Positions 11,622-20,884 are shown, counted from the stretch's first letter. The stretch: DNA of 45,884 nt from an uncultured Bacteroides sp. (GCA_949289295.1 CASENM010000028.1:1-45884); one strand, 5' to 3'. Notes: a model not told the origin generated them from the letters alone. Numbers and translations: made by a program.

Positions 11622-12869
11622 TTATGCCGTCTGGAGACGTGACAAATTAGCTTTCCCCATCTGCTCCTTTGCATAATCAAGAGTCACCACAAAATGGTCA
11701 ATTTTTTGAGACGGTATCTCAAACATCGCATCCATTATGATTGTCTCCACAATTGAACGTAAGCCACGGGCACCTAATTTATACTCCATCGCCTTATCGA
11801 CTATATACTCAAACACTTCCGGCTGGAATTCCAGCTTCACACCATCCATTTCAAACAGTTTGACATACTGTCTGATAATAGAGTTCTTCGGTTCTGTCAG
11901 AATATTGCGCAGAGCCACCCGGTCCAACGGATTCAAATAAGTCAGCACAGGCAGACGGCCAATGATTTCAGGAATCAACCCAAAAGCCTTCAAATCCTGC
12001 GGAGCAATGTATTGCATCAAGTTGCTCCGGTCAATCTTCACCTGCTCTTTAGCGGCATTATACCCTACCACGTTGGTATTCAGGCGCTGTGCTATTTTCC
12101 GTTCAATTCCGTCAAAAGCTCCTCCGCAAATAAATAGGATATTCTTCGTATTCACCGGAATCATCTTCTGGTCGGGATGTTTGCGACCTCCTTGAGGAGG
12201 CACATTCACCACCGATCCCTCAAGCAACTTCAACAAGCCCTGCTGCACACCCTCACCACTCACATCACGCGTTATGGAAGGATTGTCCCCTTTCCGGGCT
12301 ATCTTGTCGATTTCGTCAATGAATACGATTCCACGCTCTGCTTCCGCCACATTATAGTCAGCCACCTGCAACAGACGGGTCAATATACTTTCAATATCTT
12401 CCCCGACATAACCCGCCTCAGTAAGCACTGTCGCATCGACAATTGTAAACGGCACATGAAGCAACTTTGCAATAGTACGCGCCAGCAACGTTTTGCCGGT
12501 ACCCGTACTGCCGACCATAATTATATTCGACTTCTCAATCTCCACATCCGCCTCATCTTTAGGCTGAAGCAGACGCTTGTAATGATTGTACACGGCTACA
12601 GACAGATAACGCTTGGCATCATCCTGACCGATGACATACTGGTCCAAAAAATCCTTGATCTCCTTAGGCTTCGGAAGCTCTTTCAGATTCAAATCGTCCG
12701 AGGCATTACCTCTTTGCCGCAAAGCTTCCTGAACAATCTCGTACGCCTGATCGGCACAACTGTCACAAATACATCCGTTTATGCCAGTAATAAGGAAACC
12801 GACCTCACTTTCCGTACGACCGCAGAAGCTACATCGTCTTTTCGCTTTTGAATTTTTATTTTCTTCCAA
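11622..12869 (-). CDS. clpX: ATP-dependent Clp protease ATP-binding subunit ClpX
   Basis: ClpX is the AAA+ unfoldase that feeds ClpP. The 415-residue protein has the N-terminal C4 zinc finger ([10 protein letters not shown]...CICDSC), Walker A GSTGTGKT, Walker [10 protein letters not shown], the sensor/arginine-finger region around [11 protein letters not shown], and the C-terminal domain. The ClpP-docking loop, IGF in E. coli, appears here as VGY within [11 protein letters not shown]. The only start that retains the zinc finger is TTG at 12869: an in-frame TAA lies just upstream and no ATG exists before the AAA core. It begins 15 bp after the clpP stop, so the two are one operon. Confidence 0.97.
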   Translation of the reverse strand: MEENKNSKAKRRCSFCGRTESEVGFLITGINGCICDSCADQAYEIVQEALRQRGNASDDLNLKELPKPKEIKDFLDQYVIGQDDAKRYLSVAVYNHYKRLLQPKDEADVEIEKSNIIMVGSTGTGKTLLARTIAKLLHVPFTIVDATVLTEAGYVGEDIESILTRLLQVADYNVAEAERGIVFIDEIDKIARKGDNPSITRDVSGEGVQQGLLKLLEGSVVNVPPQGGRKHPDQKMIPVNTKNILFICGGAFDGIERKIAQRLNTNVVGYNAAKEQVKIDRSNLMQYIAPQDLKAFGLIPEIIGRLPVLTYLNPLDRVALRNILTEPKNSIIRQYVKLFEMDGVKLEFQPEVFEYIVDKAMEYKLGARGLRSIVETIIMDAMFEIPSQKIDHFVVTLDYAKEQMGKANLSRLQTA

Positions 12870-12884
12870 TTTGTTCGTCTTGTT

Positions 12885-13577
12885 TTATAGTTCATTTACA
12901 TTATGTATCGCCGGTTTGCGCGACAACACCTCGTCAATCATTCCATAATCTCTCGCCTCCTGCGCGGTCATCCAATAATCACGGTCTGAATCAGCCCAAA
13001 CTTTGTCAAAAGGCGTATGCGAATGCTCTGCAATTATTGTATAAAGTTCTTTTTTAAGCTTTTGAATTTCGCGGGCCGTAATTTCAATATCAGAAGCTTG
13101 TCCTTGTGCACCACCCATAGGCTGATGAATCATCACCCGCGAATGCGTAAGTGCCGAACGCTTGCCTTCTTTTCCCGCCACCAACAATACGGCAGCCATC
13201 GAAGCAGCCATACCTGTACAGATAGTTGCCACATCACTGCTGATAAACTGCATCGTATCATATATACCCAATCCGGCATATACAGAACCGCCCGGAGAGT
13301 TGATATAGATAGAAATGTCTTTCCCCGCATCCACAGAATCCAGATACAGCAGCTGTGCCTGCAAAGTGTTGGCCGTATAGTCGTCAATCTGGGTGCCCAA
13401 GAAAATGATACGGTCCATCATCAAGCGTGAGAACACATCCAATTGGGTCACATTCAACTGACGCTCTTCCAGAATATACGGATTCAAGTATCCGGCTTGC
13501 GACCTGATTACATCGTCAAGTGCCATACCGTTCATTCCCAAATGCTTGGTAGCATACTTTCTAAAATCGTCCATCAT
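12885..13577 (-). CDS. clpP: ATP-dependent Clp protease proteolytic subunit ClpP
   Basis: ClpP forms the tetradecameric serine protease chamber used with ClpX. The 230-residue protein shows the catalytic triad in context: Ser126 in GMAASMAA, His151 in IHQPMGG and Asp200 in DSDRDYW. The oxyanion region INSPGGSVYAG is also present. The first 30 residues probably include a propeptide; two adjacent ATG codons (13577, 13574) are possible starts. It lies between tig and clpX in the widespread tig-clpP-clpX order. The 156-bp gap after tig holds a possible extra promoter, so clpP-clpX may also be transcribed separately from tig. Confidence 0.98.
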   Translation of the reverse strand: MMDDFRKYATKHLGMNGMALDDVIRSQAGYLNPYILEERQLNVTQLDVFSRLMMDRIIFLGTQIDDYTANTLQAQLLYLDSVDAGKDISIYINSPGGSVYAGLGIYDTMQFISSDVATICTGMAASMAAVLLVAGKEGKRSALTHSRVMIHQPMGGAQGQASDIEITAREIQKLKKELYTIIAEHSHTPFDKVWADSDRDYWMTAQEARDYGMIDEVLSRKPAIHNVNEL

Positions 13578-13642
13578 ATTTCTAACAAAACAATTAAGTT
13601 ACGTACATGGAAAAGGAGGCTTTCAATCTCTTCTTCCGTTAA

Positions 13643-13650
13643 CAAAATTA
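13643..13650 (-). promoter_or_regulatory. Possible internal promoter for clpP-clpX
   Basis: On the minus strand this reads TAATTTTG (TAnnTTTG), 66 bp before the clpP start, within the tig-clpP gap. A short hairpin (CTTCC...GGAAG, about 13659-13675) lies just upstream and could be a weak terminator after tig. Confidence 0.4.
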
Positions 13651-13733
13651 CAAAACACTTCCGCTTTGTGGAAGAAGCCCGATTAAAAGCCCCCTTTTTT
13701 AGCAAGTTTTAGCAGTTCACTTGCACAATCTGT

Positions 13734-15080
13734 TTATTGAAACATTTTATTGAATTCTTCAGCCGATACTGCCTTGTGATTCAACGTAACCTGCTCTTTC
13801 AACGCATCAGAAAGCTTGGTTTCCACAACGCGGTTCACCAGTGCCTCTACGCTTTCACGCTTCTTCAGCATCTCTTTCGAATAGTTGTCAAGCAACTCAT
13901 CCGGCACATTGATCATTCCATATTGAGCAAACTGAGCACGTGTAGCTTCCTTCGCCATGGCTGTAATGTCGGCCTGTTCCACTTTGACGTTGTTTGCCTC
14001 CACCAGTTTTTCCTTAATCAGATGCCAAGTCAATTCCTCAATGCTCTTATCATAGTTCTGAGCAACAAACTCCTCACCTTTATCCTTGTTGTTTTCCAGC
14101 ATGATACGCTTCATCAACTCATCGGCAAATTCCAGCTTTCCAATCTTGTTCATTGCGTATGCACGCACATCAACCAAGAACTTGTAATCGCTGTCTGCCG
14201 CAAACTGTCCGGCGATTGCGTCTTTAATCTGAGCCCGGAATTCCTCTTCTGTGTGAGCTTTGCCTTCACCCAACACCTGATCAAACAATTCCTGGTTCAA
14301 TTCACCCGGAATCATACGCGTAATCTCTTCAATCTGGAAACTGAAGTTGCCTTTATAGTTTGCCACTTCCTCTTTCTTCACTTTCAGCAAAGAAGCCAGT
14401 TCAGCTTCATTGTTATCGAAAGCCGCCGACGGATTGAACACCACAACCGTATTCACTTTCACACCGTTGAAAATAGCTTTCTGCTCATCATTCTTCATAT
14501 AAGCAGGCATCATCACAGCACCTTCCACCTGAACGCCTCCTTCTTTAGTATTACCGTTTTCGTCCAGCTCAGCCAACAAGCCTTTCAGCATATCATTGTC
14601 CTGATATTCATCCACCTTATCATATTTTGCCGTACGTTGGGTGTACATCTTTACCTGCTGGTCGACCATTGCATCCGTTACATCGATATCATAATAATCA
14701 ATGGTATCGTCTTTAGAGAATGCCAGTTCAAACTCAGGAGCCAGAGCTATATCGAAAGAAAACTCAAAATTTTCGTCTGTCGCGAAATTCACATTGTTTT
14801 CTTTCGGGAGCGGAGCACCCAACATGTTCACTTTATTTTCACGGATATATTCGCCTACTTTTTCCTGCAACAGTTTGTCCACTTCTTCCACCAGTACAGA
14901 AGTTCCATATTGTTTTTTAATCAGTCCCATCGGAACCATGCCTTTACGGAATCCCGGCATATTCACCTTCTGGCGGAGGGTCTTCAAAGATTTCTCAACC
15001 TGTGCCTGATAATCAGCTTTCTCAATTTGAGCAGTAAGCACCGCGCTTACCTTGTCCACATTTTGCAATGAAATATTCAT
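13734..15080 (-). CDS. tig: Trigger factor (ribosome-associated chaperone)
   Basis: Trigger factor binds the ribosomal exit tunnel and shields nascent chains. The 448-residue protein has the ribosome-binding signature near residues 43-57 (GFRKGMVPMGLIKKQYG), a central FKBP-like region that is divergent, as is common in Bacteroidetes, and a helical C-terminal arm domain. The start at MNISLQNVDK fits the family. It leads the tig-clpP-clpX cluster and has a well-formed promoter upstream. Confidence 0.95.
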   Translation of the reverse strand: MNISLQNVDKVSAVLTAQIEKADYQAQVEKSLKTLRQKVNMPGFRKGMVPMGLIKKQYGTSVLVEEVDKLLQEKVGEYIRENKVNMLGAPLPKENNVNFATDENFEFSFDIALAPEFELAFSKDDTIDYYDIDVTDAMVDQQVKMYTQRTAKYDKVDEYQDNDMLKGLLAELDENGNTKEGGVQVEGAVMMPAYMKNDEQKAIFNGVKVNTVVVFNPSAAFDNNEAELASLLKVKKEEVANYKGNFSFQIEEITRMIPGELNQELFDQVLGEGKAHTEEEFRAQIKDAIAGQFAADSDYKFLVDVRAYAMNKIGKLEFADELMKRIMLENNKDKGEEFVAQNYDKSIEELTWHLIKEKLVEANNVKVEQADITAMAKEATRAQFAQYGMINVPDELLDNYSKEMLKKRESVEALVNRVVETKLSDALKEQVTLNHKAVSAEEFNKMFQ

Positions 15081-15134
15081 TTCCGACTTATTTATTTAAT
15101 TATTAGTTTCTTTTATCATTCACCAAAGTGGCTG

Positions 15135-15166
15135 CAAAAATAATGTTTAATCTCGCAATAACCAAA
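15135..15166 (-). promoter_or_regulatory. tig promoter with -33 and -7 elements
   Basis: On the minus strand the -33 TTTG (15166-15163) and the -7 TATTTTTG (15142-15135) are separated by 20 bp, matching the Bacteroides promoter layout. The -7 box is 55 bp from the tig start. This is the best complete promoter in the window. The rest of the 262-bp gap up to the mlaF stop holds no gene that I can see. Confidence 0.65.
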
Positions 15167-15342
15167 AAGTCAAGCTAAAAAAAGAAAAATACGACCTAAA
15201 GCCTGTTGAGAGTCTATTTCAATTTTCCAATAAAAATGTCATCATACCACTTTTCAAACTTGTTTCCGGACTTTTTCCCGGTTTTACCCGTCAGACAAGC
15301 CACTATCTTTGCTCATAAGCCAGAAACAATACCGGAAAAGAA

Positions 15343-16107
15343 TCATTTGTTTTTCGTCTCCTCCTGTCTCACTTTCCTCAACAAGTCTGAAGCAAAGATA
15401 AAGTTGTTCAACCGCTCGTTTGTCGCATCGAAGACATCATCTTTGGTACCTTCCCATTCTTTATGTCCCTGATAAATATAAAGGATGCTGTCGCCAATTC
15501 CCATCACCGAATTCATATCATGCGTATTGATGATGGTAGTCATGTCATATTCCGTAGTAATGCCATGAATCAAATCATCGATTACCAGTGAAGTTTTCGG
15601 GTCAAGTCCAGAATTGGGCTCGTCACAGAACAGATATTTCGGCTGCAAGGCTATTGCCCTCGCAATGGCCACACGCTTCTGCATGCCGCCGCTGATTTCC
15701 CCGGGATATTTGTCTTGTGCATCAATCAGATTGACACGGTCCAGACAAAATTGCGCACGCCTGACACGGTCACGATAAGTATCATTCGAAAACATATCCA
15801 GCGGAAACATTACATTCTCCAACACGGAAAGCGAATCAAACAAGGCTGCACTCTGAAAGATCATTCCCATTTCGCGGCGCAATGCCTTTTTTTCTTTTTT
15901 GCCCATGTGGATGAGGTCACGCCCGTCATAAAGGACCTCCCCTCTTTCGGGAGTCAGCAGTCCCACGATACACTTCATCAACACAGTCTTCCCTGAACCA
16001 CTCTGACCGATAATCAGATTGGTTTTCCCATTGTCAAAAGAAAAATTGATGTCATCCAGCACCATCCGGCCCTCAAACGACTTGTTTATAGATTTCAACT
16101 GTATCAT
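15343..16107 (-). CDS. mlaF: MlaF-type ABC transporter ATPase
   Basis: This is the ATPase of an MCE-type phospholipid transporter (Mla/TGD-like) that helps maintain outer-membrane lipid asymmetry. The 254-residue protein has Walker A GQSGSGKT, signature ISGGMQKRVAIARA, and Walker B YLFCDEPNSGLDP followed by the D-loop and H-loop (NTHDM). Its start overlaps the mlaE stop as ATGA, so the two are translationally coupled. The MCE substrate-binding gene is not in this window. Assignment to MlaF rather than another ABC ATPase rests on the signature and on the mlaE partner. Confidence 0.9.
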   Translation of the reverse strand: MIQLKSINKSFEGRMVLDDINFSFDNGKTNLIIGQSGSGKTVLMKCIVGLLTPERGEVLYDGRDLIHMGKKEKKALRREMGMIFQSAALFDSLSVLENVMFPLDMFSNDTYRDRVRRAQFCLDRVNLIDAQDKYPGEISGGMQKRVAIARAIALQPKYLFCDEPNSGLDPKTSLVIDDLIHGITTEYDMTTIINTHDMNSVMGIGDSILYIYQGHKEWEGTKDDVFDATNERLNNFIFASDLLRKVRQEETKNK

Positions 16108-16847
16108 CCCATCATCAATTGAGTAAGTATTAAATCAGAGAACAGTATCAGCACACTGCTCGACACTACAGAATCGGTACTAGCTTTACCGACCGCAATG
16201 GAACCGCCCTCCACCGTGTAGCCGAAATAAGCGGACACACTGGCAATGATAAAAGCAAAAAAGAGCGACTTGATGAATCCGCACCAGATATACCACTCCA
16301 CAAAGCAGTACTGCAAACCATATTCCAAATCGGTAGCATTCATGATACCGGCAAACCAGGCTGTACAGAACGCACCGATAATTCCCGCAAAAATACTGAA
16401 CGTCACCAAAAGCGGAATCATTGTCATCAGCCCCAATATTTTCGGAAGAATCAGATATGAAGCGGAGTTGATGCCCATAATCTCCAACGCATCTATCTGC
16501 TGGGTGACGCGCATCGTACCGATTTCAGACGCAATATTGGAGCCTACCTTTCCTGCAAGGATCAGACACATAATGGAAGAAGAAAACTCCAGCAACAGAA
16601 TTTCACGGGTAGTGTATCCCACCACAAAACGGGGCATCCACGGACTCTCAATATTCAGCTTGATTTGAATGCAGATGACAGCCCCGATAAAGAATGAAAT
16701 CAACAATACAATGCCGATGGAATTGATTCCCAACTGCACCATCTCGTTGACATACTGCTTGAAATACATCCGGAAACGTTCGGGCCGGGAAAACACACGG
16801 CTCATCAACACAAGATATTTTCCGAGATTCGTAATAGGCTTTACCAT
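16104..16847 (-). CDS. mlaE: MlaE-type ABC transporter permease
   Basis: MlaE/YrbE-family permeases form the inner-membrane part of MCE phospholipid transporters. The 247-residue protein has an amphipathic N-terminal segment, about five hydrophobic segments, and the family hallmark region LAGKVGSNIASEIGTMRVTQ followed by QIDALEIMG. The start is the ATG at 16847 (MVKPITNLG). An upstream in-frame ATG at 16871 falls inside the probable -7 box and is rejected. It is coupled to mlaF downstream and divergent from lptB, so two outer-membrane lipid transport functions share one intergenic region. Confidence 0.92.
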   Translation of the reverse strand: MVKPITNLGKYLVLMSRVFSRPERFRMYFKQYVNEMVQLGINSIGIVLLISFFIGAVICIQIKLNIESPWMPRFVVGYTTREILLLEFSSSIMCLILAGKVGSNIASEIGTMRVTQQIDALEIMGINSASYLILPKILGLMTMIPLLVTFSIFAGIIGAFCTAWFAGIMNATDLEYGLQYCFVEWYIWCGFIKSLFFAFIIASVSAYFGYTVEGGSIAVGKASTDSVVSSSVLILFSDLILTQLMMG

Positions 16848-16868
16848 AAGTTTCAATAATATTTGATG

Positions 16869-16876
16869 CAAAAGTA
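16869..16876 (-). promoter_or_regulatory. mlaE -7 promoter box
   Basis: On the minus strand this reads TACTTTTG (TAnnTTTG), 22 bp before the mlaE ATG. It overlaps an alternative upstream start and so argues against that start. Confidence 0.5.
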
Positions 16877-16950
16877 CGTTTTTTTAGCTATATTATAATA
16901 AAACACAGGACGAAATTCCACTTAAGGACCATAGAACCCAATAAATTTAC

Positions 16951-16958
16951 TACTTTTG
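16951..16958 (+). promoter_or_regulatory. lptB -7 promoter box
   Basis: TACTTTTG matches TAnnTTTG 22 bp before the lptB ATG. It is divergent from the mlaE box about 75 bp away. No clear -33 element is seen. Confidence 0.55.
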
Positions 16959-16980
16959 CAGCGTCGAACAAATCAATTAT

Positions 16981-17799
16981 ATGGCAGAGCAAGAAAATCA
17001 ACCACATACCGCTGAAGAATTCGAGTTGCCGGCCGACGGACGGATGGTGTTGCGGACAGAAAATCTGGTAAAGAAATACGGGAAACGTACAGTCGTAAGC
17101 CATGTCTCCATCAATGTGAAACAGGGAGAAATCGTAGGACTGCTCGGACCCAACGGGGCCGGAAAGACCACTTCTTTCTATATGACGACAGGATTGATTG
17201 TACCGAATGAAGGACATATCTACCTGAACGACCAGGACATCACTTCTTATCCAGTCTACAAACGGGCGCAGAACGGTATCGGCTACCTGGCTCAAGAAGC
17301 TTCAGTATTCCGCAAAATGAGTGTGGAAGACAACATTGCATCTGTTCTGGAACTGACGAACAAAAGCCCTGAATATCAAAAAGAAAAATTAGAAAGCCTC
17401 ATCGCGGAGTTCCGTCTTCAGAAAGTCAGGAAAAACTTGGGCGACCAATTGTCTGGAGGAGAGCGCCGACGGACGGAAATTGCCCGCTGCCTTGCTATCG
17501 ACCCGAAATTCATCATGCTTGACGAACCTTTCGCAGGCGTTGACCCGATTGCGGTAGAAGACATCCAACACATCGTGTGGCGTCTGAAAGACAAAAACAT
17601 CGGCATCTTGATTACCGACCACAACGTACAGGAGACACTGAGCATCACGGACCGCGCCTATCTGCTTTTCGAAGGGAAAATTCTGTTCCAGGGCACGCCT
17701 GAAGAACTGGCCGAAAACAAGATTGTACGCGAAAAATATTTGAGCAACAGCTTCGTATTGAGAAGAAAAGACTTTCAGGAAAAAGAAATTCGGGAATAA
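16981..17799 (+). CDS. lptB: Lipopolysaccharide export ATPase LptB
   Basis: LptB powers extraction of lipopolysaccharide from the inner membrane by LptFG. The 272-residue protein has Walker A GPNGAGKT, signature [14 protein letters not shown], and Walker [15 protein letters not shown]; the RRRTEIAR stretch and FAGVDP are typical of LptB rather than other ABC ATPases. About 30 extra N-terminal residues precede the usual domain start ([11 protein letters not shown]). The gene is transcribed alone, divergent from mlaE and convergent with manC. Confidence 0.95.
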   Translation: MAEQENQPHTAEEFELPADGRMVLRTENLVKKYGKRTVVSHVSINVKQGEIVGLLGPNGAGKTTSFYMTTGLIVPNEGHIYLNDQDITSYPVYKRAQNGIGYLAQEASVFRKMSVEDNIASVLELTNKSPEYQKEKLESLIAEFRLQKVRKNLGDQLSGGERRRTEIARCLAIDPKFIMLDEPFAGVDPIAVEDIQHIVWRLKDKNIGILITDHNVQETLSITDRAYLLFEGKILFQGTPEELAENKIVREKYLSNSFVLRRKDFQEKEIRE

Positions 17800-17816
17800 A
17801 TCCGGTCTACTCCGCT

Positions 17817-17870
17817 ACAGACTATACAGTTCCGTTGCCACAGAACGGGCAAATAACCTGTATAGTCCGT
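17817..17870. terminator. Bidirectional terminator between lptB and manC
   Basis: Thirteen-base arms at 17817-17829 and 17858-17870 (core GACTATACAG/CTGTATAGTC, one G-U type pair outside it) enclose a second small pairing CCGTT/AACGG (17832-17836 with 17844-17848). It fills the gap between two convergent genes. No strong T-tract is present on either side. Confidence 0.55.
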
Positions 17871-17882
17871 AACGTTCTTCTG

Positions 17883-18926
17883 TCAGGAATATTTTTCACC
17901 AAAACGCATTTCCACATCGTTTACAAACTTACGTATTGCAGTCTGGTCATCTTTCTTGCAGATAAGCAGCGCATTGTCCTTTTCCACTACCAGATATCCC
18001 TCAAGGTCCTGAATAACCGCTAATTTTCCTTCCGGCATCATAATCAGATTATTCTTACAACCATAAAGCATCGTATTGCTGTCAATCACCACATTCCGGT
18101 TTTCATCCTTCGGAAGCACATCATGCAACGTGCCCCATGTCCCGATATCCGCCCAACCAAAATCACACGGCTGTACATACACATTATCGGCCTTTTCCAT
18201 AATGCTTGTATCAAAAGAGCTGTTAGGACAGGAACTGAAATCAGGACGGCCTCCTTCCACGCGCGGACACACATCAGACATCATTTCGTGGAATGCCTTC
18301 ATAATCGTATTTATATGCCAGATGAAAATCCCCGAATTCCAATAGAACTCATTACTCTGCACAAACACCTCCGCAAACTCTTTTGCCGGCTTCTCGATAA
18401 ATGTCTTAATCTTCCGGAAATCCCCTTCGGAATCTTCTGATATCTGTATGTATCCATACCCTGTTTCAGGATAAGTCGGTTTGATTCCCATTACCAGCAG
18501 TTTGTCCGAGCACGACGCGAACTCCATCCCTCTCCATACGGCCTGTTTGAACCCCTCCAGATTCAATACCATATTGTCCGAAGGCGCAATAATGACAGTT
18601 GCATCAGGATTTACTTTCTGAATCATATACGAAGCGTATGCGATAGCCGGCGCAGTATTTCTATGTTCTTCTTCCAGAATAAGCTGGCTTTCTTTCACTT
18701 CAGGAAGCAATTCCAGTACCAGGTCCTTATAATCCTTATGCGTAGAAATATAAATATTGTCTGGAAGTATTATCTGCTTATACCTTTCGTATGTTTGCTG
18801 TATAAGGGTCTGCCCGCTCCCGAAAAAGTCAAGGAACTGTTTGGGCAACGCTTTTCGGCTATACGGCCAGAACCTCCGTCCGGTTCCGCCAGCCATGATG
18901 ACACAATAAAAATTATTATTACTCAT
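17883..18926 (-). CDS. manC: Mannose-1-phosphate guanylyltransferase
   Basis: The enzyme makes GDP-mannose from mannose-1-phosphate and GTP for surface glycans. The 347-residue protein opens with the nucleotidyltransferase signature MAGGTGRRFWPYSR, followed by LPKQFLDFFG and the conserved FIEKPAKEFA. It lacks the C-terminal phosphomannose isomerase domain of bifunctional ManC/AlgA, as is usual in Bacteroides. The start MSNNNFYCV is chosen by homology; 51 open codons upstream have no family resemblance. No other sugar-nucleotide genes are adjacent, so it looks like a free-standing housekeeping copy. Confidence 0.93.
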   Translation of the reverse strand: MSNNNFYCVIMAGGTGRRFWPYSRKALPKQFLDFFGSGQTLIQQTYERYKQIILPDNIYISTHKDYKDLVLELLPEVKESQLILEEEHRNTAPAIAYASYMIQKVNPDATVIIAPSDNMVLNLEGFKQAVWRGMEFASCSDKLLVMGIKPTYPETGYGYIQISEDSEGDFRKIKTFIEKPAKEFAEVFVQSNEFYWNSGIFIWHINTIMKAFHEMMSDVCPRVEGGRPDFSSCPNSSFDTSIMEKADNVYVQPCDFGWADIGTWGTLHDVLPKDENRNVVIDSNTMLYGCKNNLIMMPEGKLAVIQDLEGYLVVEKDNALLICKKDDQTAIRKFVNDVEMRFGEKYS

Positions 18927-19046
18927 GGTTAAATGATGAATAGCATTAAAGTTTATGCTAAGATAGCTTTTTTTTCGATAGAAACCTCTCAAAAGGATTC
19001 TAAATAGTGTTAGATAAGTTTTTTTGACTATTTTTTCGGCAAAACA

Positions 19047-19076
19047 TTGCAGATTCAAAGAAAAGGTGTACCTTTG
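19047..19076 (+). promoter_or_regulatory. tRNA-Leu promoter
   Basis: The -7 box TACCTTTG (19069-19076) has a TTG at 19047-19049, 19 bp upstream, as a partial -33 element. The tRNA starts 20 bp after the -7 box. Confidence 0.55.
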
Positions 19077-19096
19077 CACCGCAATTCAACAGAAAA

Positions 19097-19180
19097 GCCC
19101 AGATGGCGGAATCGGTAGACGCGCTGGTCTCAAACACCAGTGGAGTAAAATCCATCCCGGTTCGACCCCGGGTCTGGGTA
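19097..19180 (+). tRNA. tRNA-Leu (anticodon CAA)
   Basis: The 84-nt sequence folds as a class II tRNA. The acceptor stem is GCCCAGA with TCTGGGT (one G-U pair), the anticodon stem CTGGT/ACCAG has loop CTCAAAC giving anticodon CAA (codon UUG), and a long variable arm is present. The T arm is CCCGG-TTCGACC-CCGGG. CCA is not encoded. The gene stands alone with its own promoter and terminator. Confidence 0.95.
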
Positions 19181-19186
19181 CAGCAT

Positions 19187-19226
19187 AAAAAGCTAAGTAT
19201 TGAGCAGTCAATCACTTAGCTTTTTT
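19187..19226 (+). terminator. Rho-independent terminator after tRNA-Leu
   Basis: AAAAAGCTAAGT (19187-19198) pairs with ACTTAGCTTTTTT (from 19214), and the T-run forms the 3' arm and tail. It begins seven bases after the tRNA end. The DNA from 19227 to 19448 shows no gene. Confidence 0.85.
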
Positions 19227-19448
19227 CTTTTATCAAAATTCTCCCCACAAATGCAAAAAAAGGCTCAGTCAGCCCAAAGGTACAAATGCTCTCGATGAGG
19301 GCTTGACAGCCAAAGGAAAAGTGGGTCAGTCCGAAATGCCAGCCCCAAGAAAAAACTCAATTTCCAGACCTCGGCAGAATGCTTTTTCAAAAATATTTCG
19401 TAATGCTGCACTTGCTGGTTGACTCTGCCTTTTCCATAAATGAAGAAA

Positions 19449-19485
19449 GTGCATCAAAATGTATGCAACATACATTTTGATGCAC
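19449..19485. repeat. Perfect 17-bp inverted repeat, 3-nt loop, 3' of the corC-like gene
   Basis: GTGCATCAAAATGTATG (19449-19465) is followed by CAA and its exact reverse complement (19469-19485). On the minus strand it lies 64 bp after the corC-like stop and is followed by TTTCTTC, so it may act as that gene's terminator. Its right end, with the adjoining C-run, resembles the shared element end motif described in the findings. Confidence 0.85.
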
Positions 19486-19549
19486 CCCCCGTTTAAGTCA
19501 AAACAACATTCTTTTTAGTATACCAGATTCTGGGTCATTAAAAGAAATC

Positions 19550-20851
19550 CTAGGCGTCTTCATCCCCTTCGTTTTCAGCCATAGGAATAGTAACCAATAC
19601 TTTATCAATCCGGGCTCCATCCATATCAACCACTTCAAAGGCAAAACCTTTCCACTCTAAGGTTTCCCCACTTTGAGGAATATGCTGCAACTGCTGCAGA
19701 ATCAATCCACCCAACGTATGGAAGTCCGCATTCTCGAACAAATCCCTGCGCTTAAAGTATGACAAGAAATCATACAAAGGACATTGCCCGTCTACCAGCC
19801 ATCCTTCTTTATTGATTCGCTTGATAATATCCGGTTCTTCTTCAGGGTCATCCATCGAACCAACCAATCCTTCCAATATATCCCGCAAAGTAATGATTCC
19901 TACACATACTCCAAACTCATCACATACCAGAGCCCGGCTTATTTTCTTCTGCTTCATCTGCTCGAGTGTCTTATAGACATTCATGTTCTCATGAAAGTAG
20001 ACAGGTTCATGAGTCAACGTATTCAAATTGAAATCCTGGTCCGACAAATGCAACACAAGGTCCTTCAGATAAACCACGCCCGTCACATGATCCAAATCCC
20101 CTTCTTCCACAATCGGGTAAAACTCATAAAGATGACCACTTAACATCTTGCGTACGTCATCAGCTGTCATGTCGGTTTCCAGACATACAATATCGCTTTT
20201 ATGAGTCATGATAGACCCCACTTTCAAGTCTCCCAATAAAAATACACGCTGGACAATATCCTGCTCTACGGGTTGAACTTCACCGTCTTCCGCCCCTTCC
20301 TGAATCATCGACTGAATCTCCTCTTCCGTCACCTTGCTGCCGGACTCCTTGATACCAAGAAGGTTAAACATCACTTCTGTACTCTTGGACAATAACCAGA
20401 CAAAAGGCAAGGCGATTTTAGCCAGCACATTCATCGGGCGCGCCACTAATTTGGCAGCCTTTTCCGCCACTCCAAGCCCGATACGTTTAGGAACAAGCTC
20501 TCCGAAAATAATAGTAAGATAAGTCACAATCACCACAATCACTATTTGTGCCACGACAGGAGCATAGACAGAAGAAAGTCCCCATGAAGCCAACGCAGAC
20601 GAAAATTCGGCAGCAATCTTATTGCCTGAATAAATACCTGTCAAGATTCCGATTAAGGTGATGCCGATTTGAACTGTAGAAAGGAAACGGTCAGGATCTT
20701 CTGCAAGCTTCAAGGCCACACGGGCAGACTTGCTTCCACTTTTGGCATCGGTAGAAAGCCGAGATTTACGGGCTGATATTAATGCCACCTCGGACATGGC
20801 GAAAATGCCGTTAAGCACTATCAACCCGATAATAATGATTATTTCATCCAT
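19550..20851 (-). CDS. CNNM/CorC-type membrane protein (HlyC/CorC family)
   Basis: The 433-residue protein has the N-terminal CNNM (DUF21) transmembrane domain (residues 1-180, opening MDEIIIIIGLIVLNG with AMSEVALISARKSRL). A CBS-domain pair follows (about 205-335, with GSIMTHKSDIVCLE and LVCDEFGVCVGIIT), then a C-terminal CorC/HlyC transporter-associated domain. Members take part in Mg2+ or Co2+ transport or resistance; the old haemolysin label is not supported by function. It sits alone on the minus strand with a matched -7 box just upstream. Confidence 0.92.
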   Translation of the reverse strand: MDEIIIIIGLIVLNGIFAMSEVALISARKSRLSTDAKSGSKSARVALKLAEDPDRFLSTVQIGITLIGILTGIYSGNKIAAEFSSALASWGLSSVYAPVVAQIVIVVIVTYLTIIFGELVPKRIGLGVAEKAAKLVARPMNVLAKIALPFVWLLSKSTEVMFNLLGIKESGSKVTEEEIQSMIQEGAEDGEVQPVEQDIVQRVFLLGDLKVGSIMTHKSDIVCLETDMTADDVRKMLSGHLYEFYPIVEEGDLDHVTGVVYLKDLVLHLSDQDFNLNTLTHEPVYFHENMNVYKTLEQMKQKKISRALVCDEFGVCVGIITLRDILEGLVGSMDDPEEEPDIIKRINKEGWLVDGQCPLYDFLSYFKRRDLFENADFHTLGGLILQQLQHIPQSGETLEWKGFAFEVVDMDGARIDKVLVTIPMAENEGDEDA

Positions 20852-20876
20852 AAAAATTAAAAAAGTATTCCGGCGG

Positions 20877-20884
20877 CAAAAATA
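20877..20884 (-). promoter_or_regulatory. -7 promoter box of the corC-like gene
   Basis: Minus-strand TATTTTTG (TAnnTTTG), 26 bp before the start codon. A -33 element is not evident. Confidence 0.5.

Noticed and set aside
13737-15071. 444-codon open frame opposite tig
   Set aside because: Shadow of the trigger factor gene; Phe/His/Leu-rich text without family resemblance.
15303-15310. Plus-strand TATCTTTG promoter antisense to mlaF
   Set aside because: No -33 element at the right distance and no downstream gene on that strand; likely chance.
19275-19282. Minus-strand TACCTTTG promoter for a small RNA
   Set aside because: A single box without a -33 element, pointing into the tRNA terminator; no structured transcript is evident.
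19097-19550. tRNA-Leu as an integration site for a mobile island
   Set aside because: No integrase and no repeated copy of the tRNA 3' end was found downstream; the DNA up to the corC-like gene is only 370 bp.
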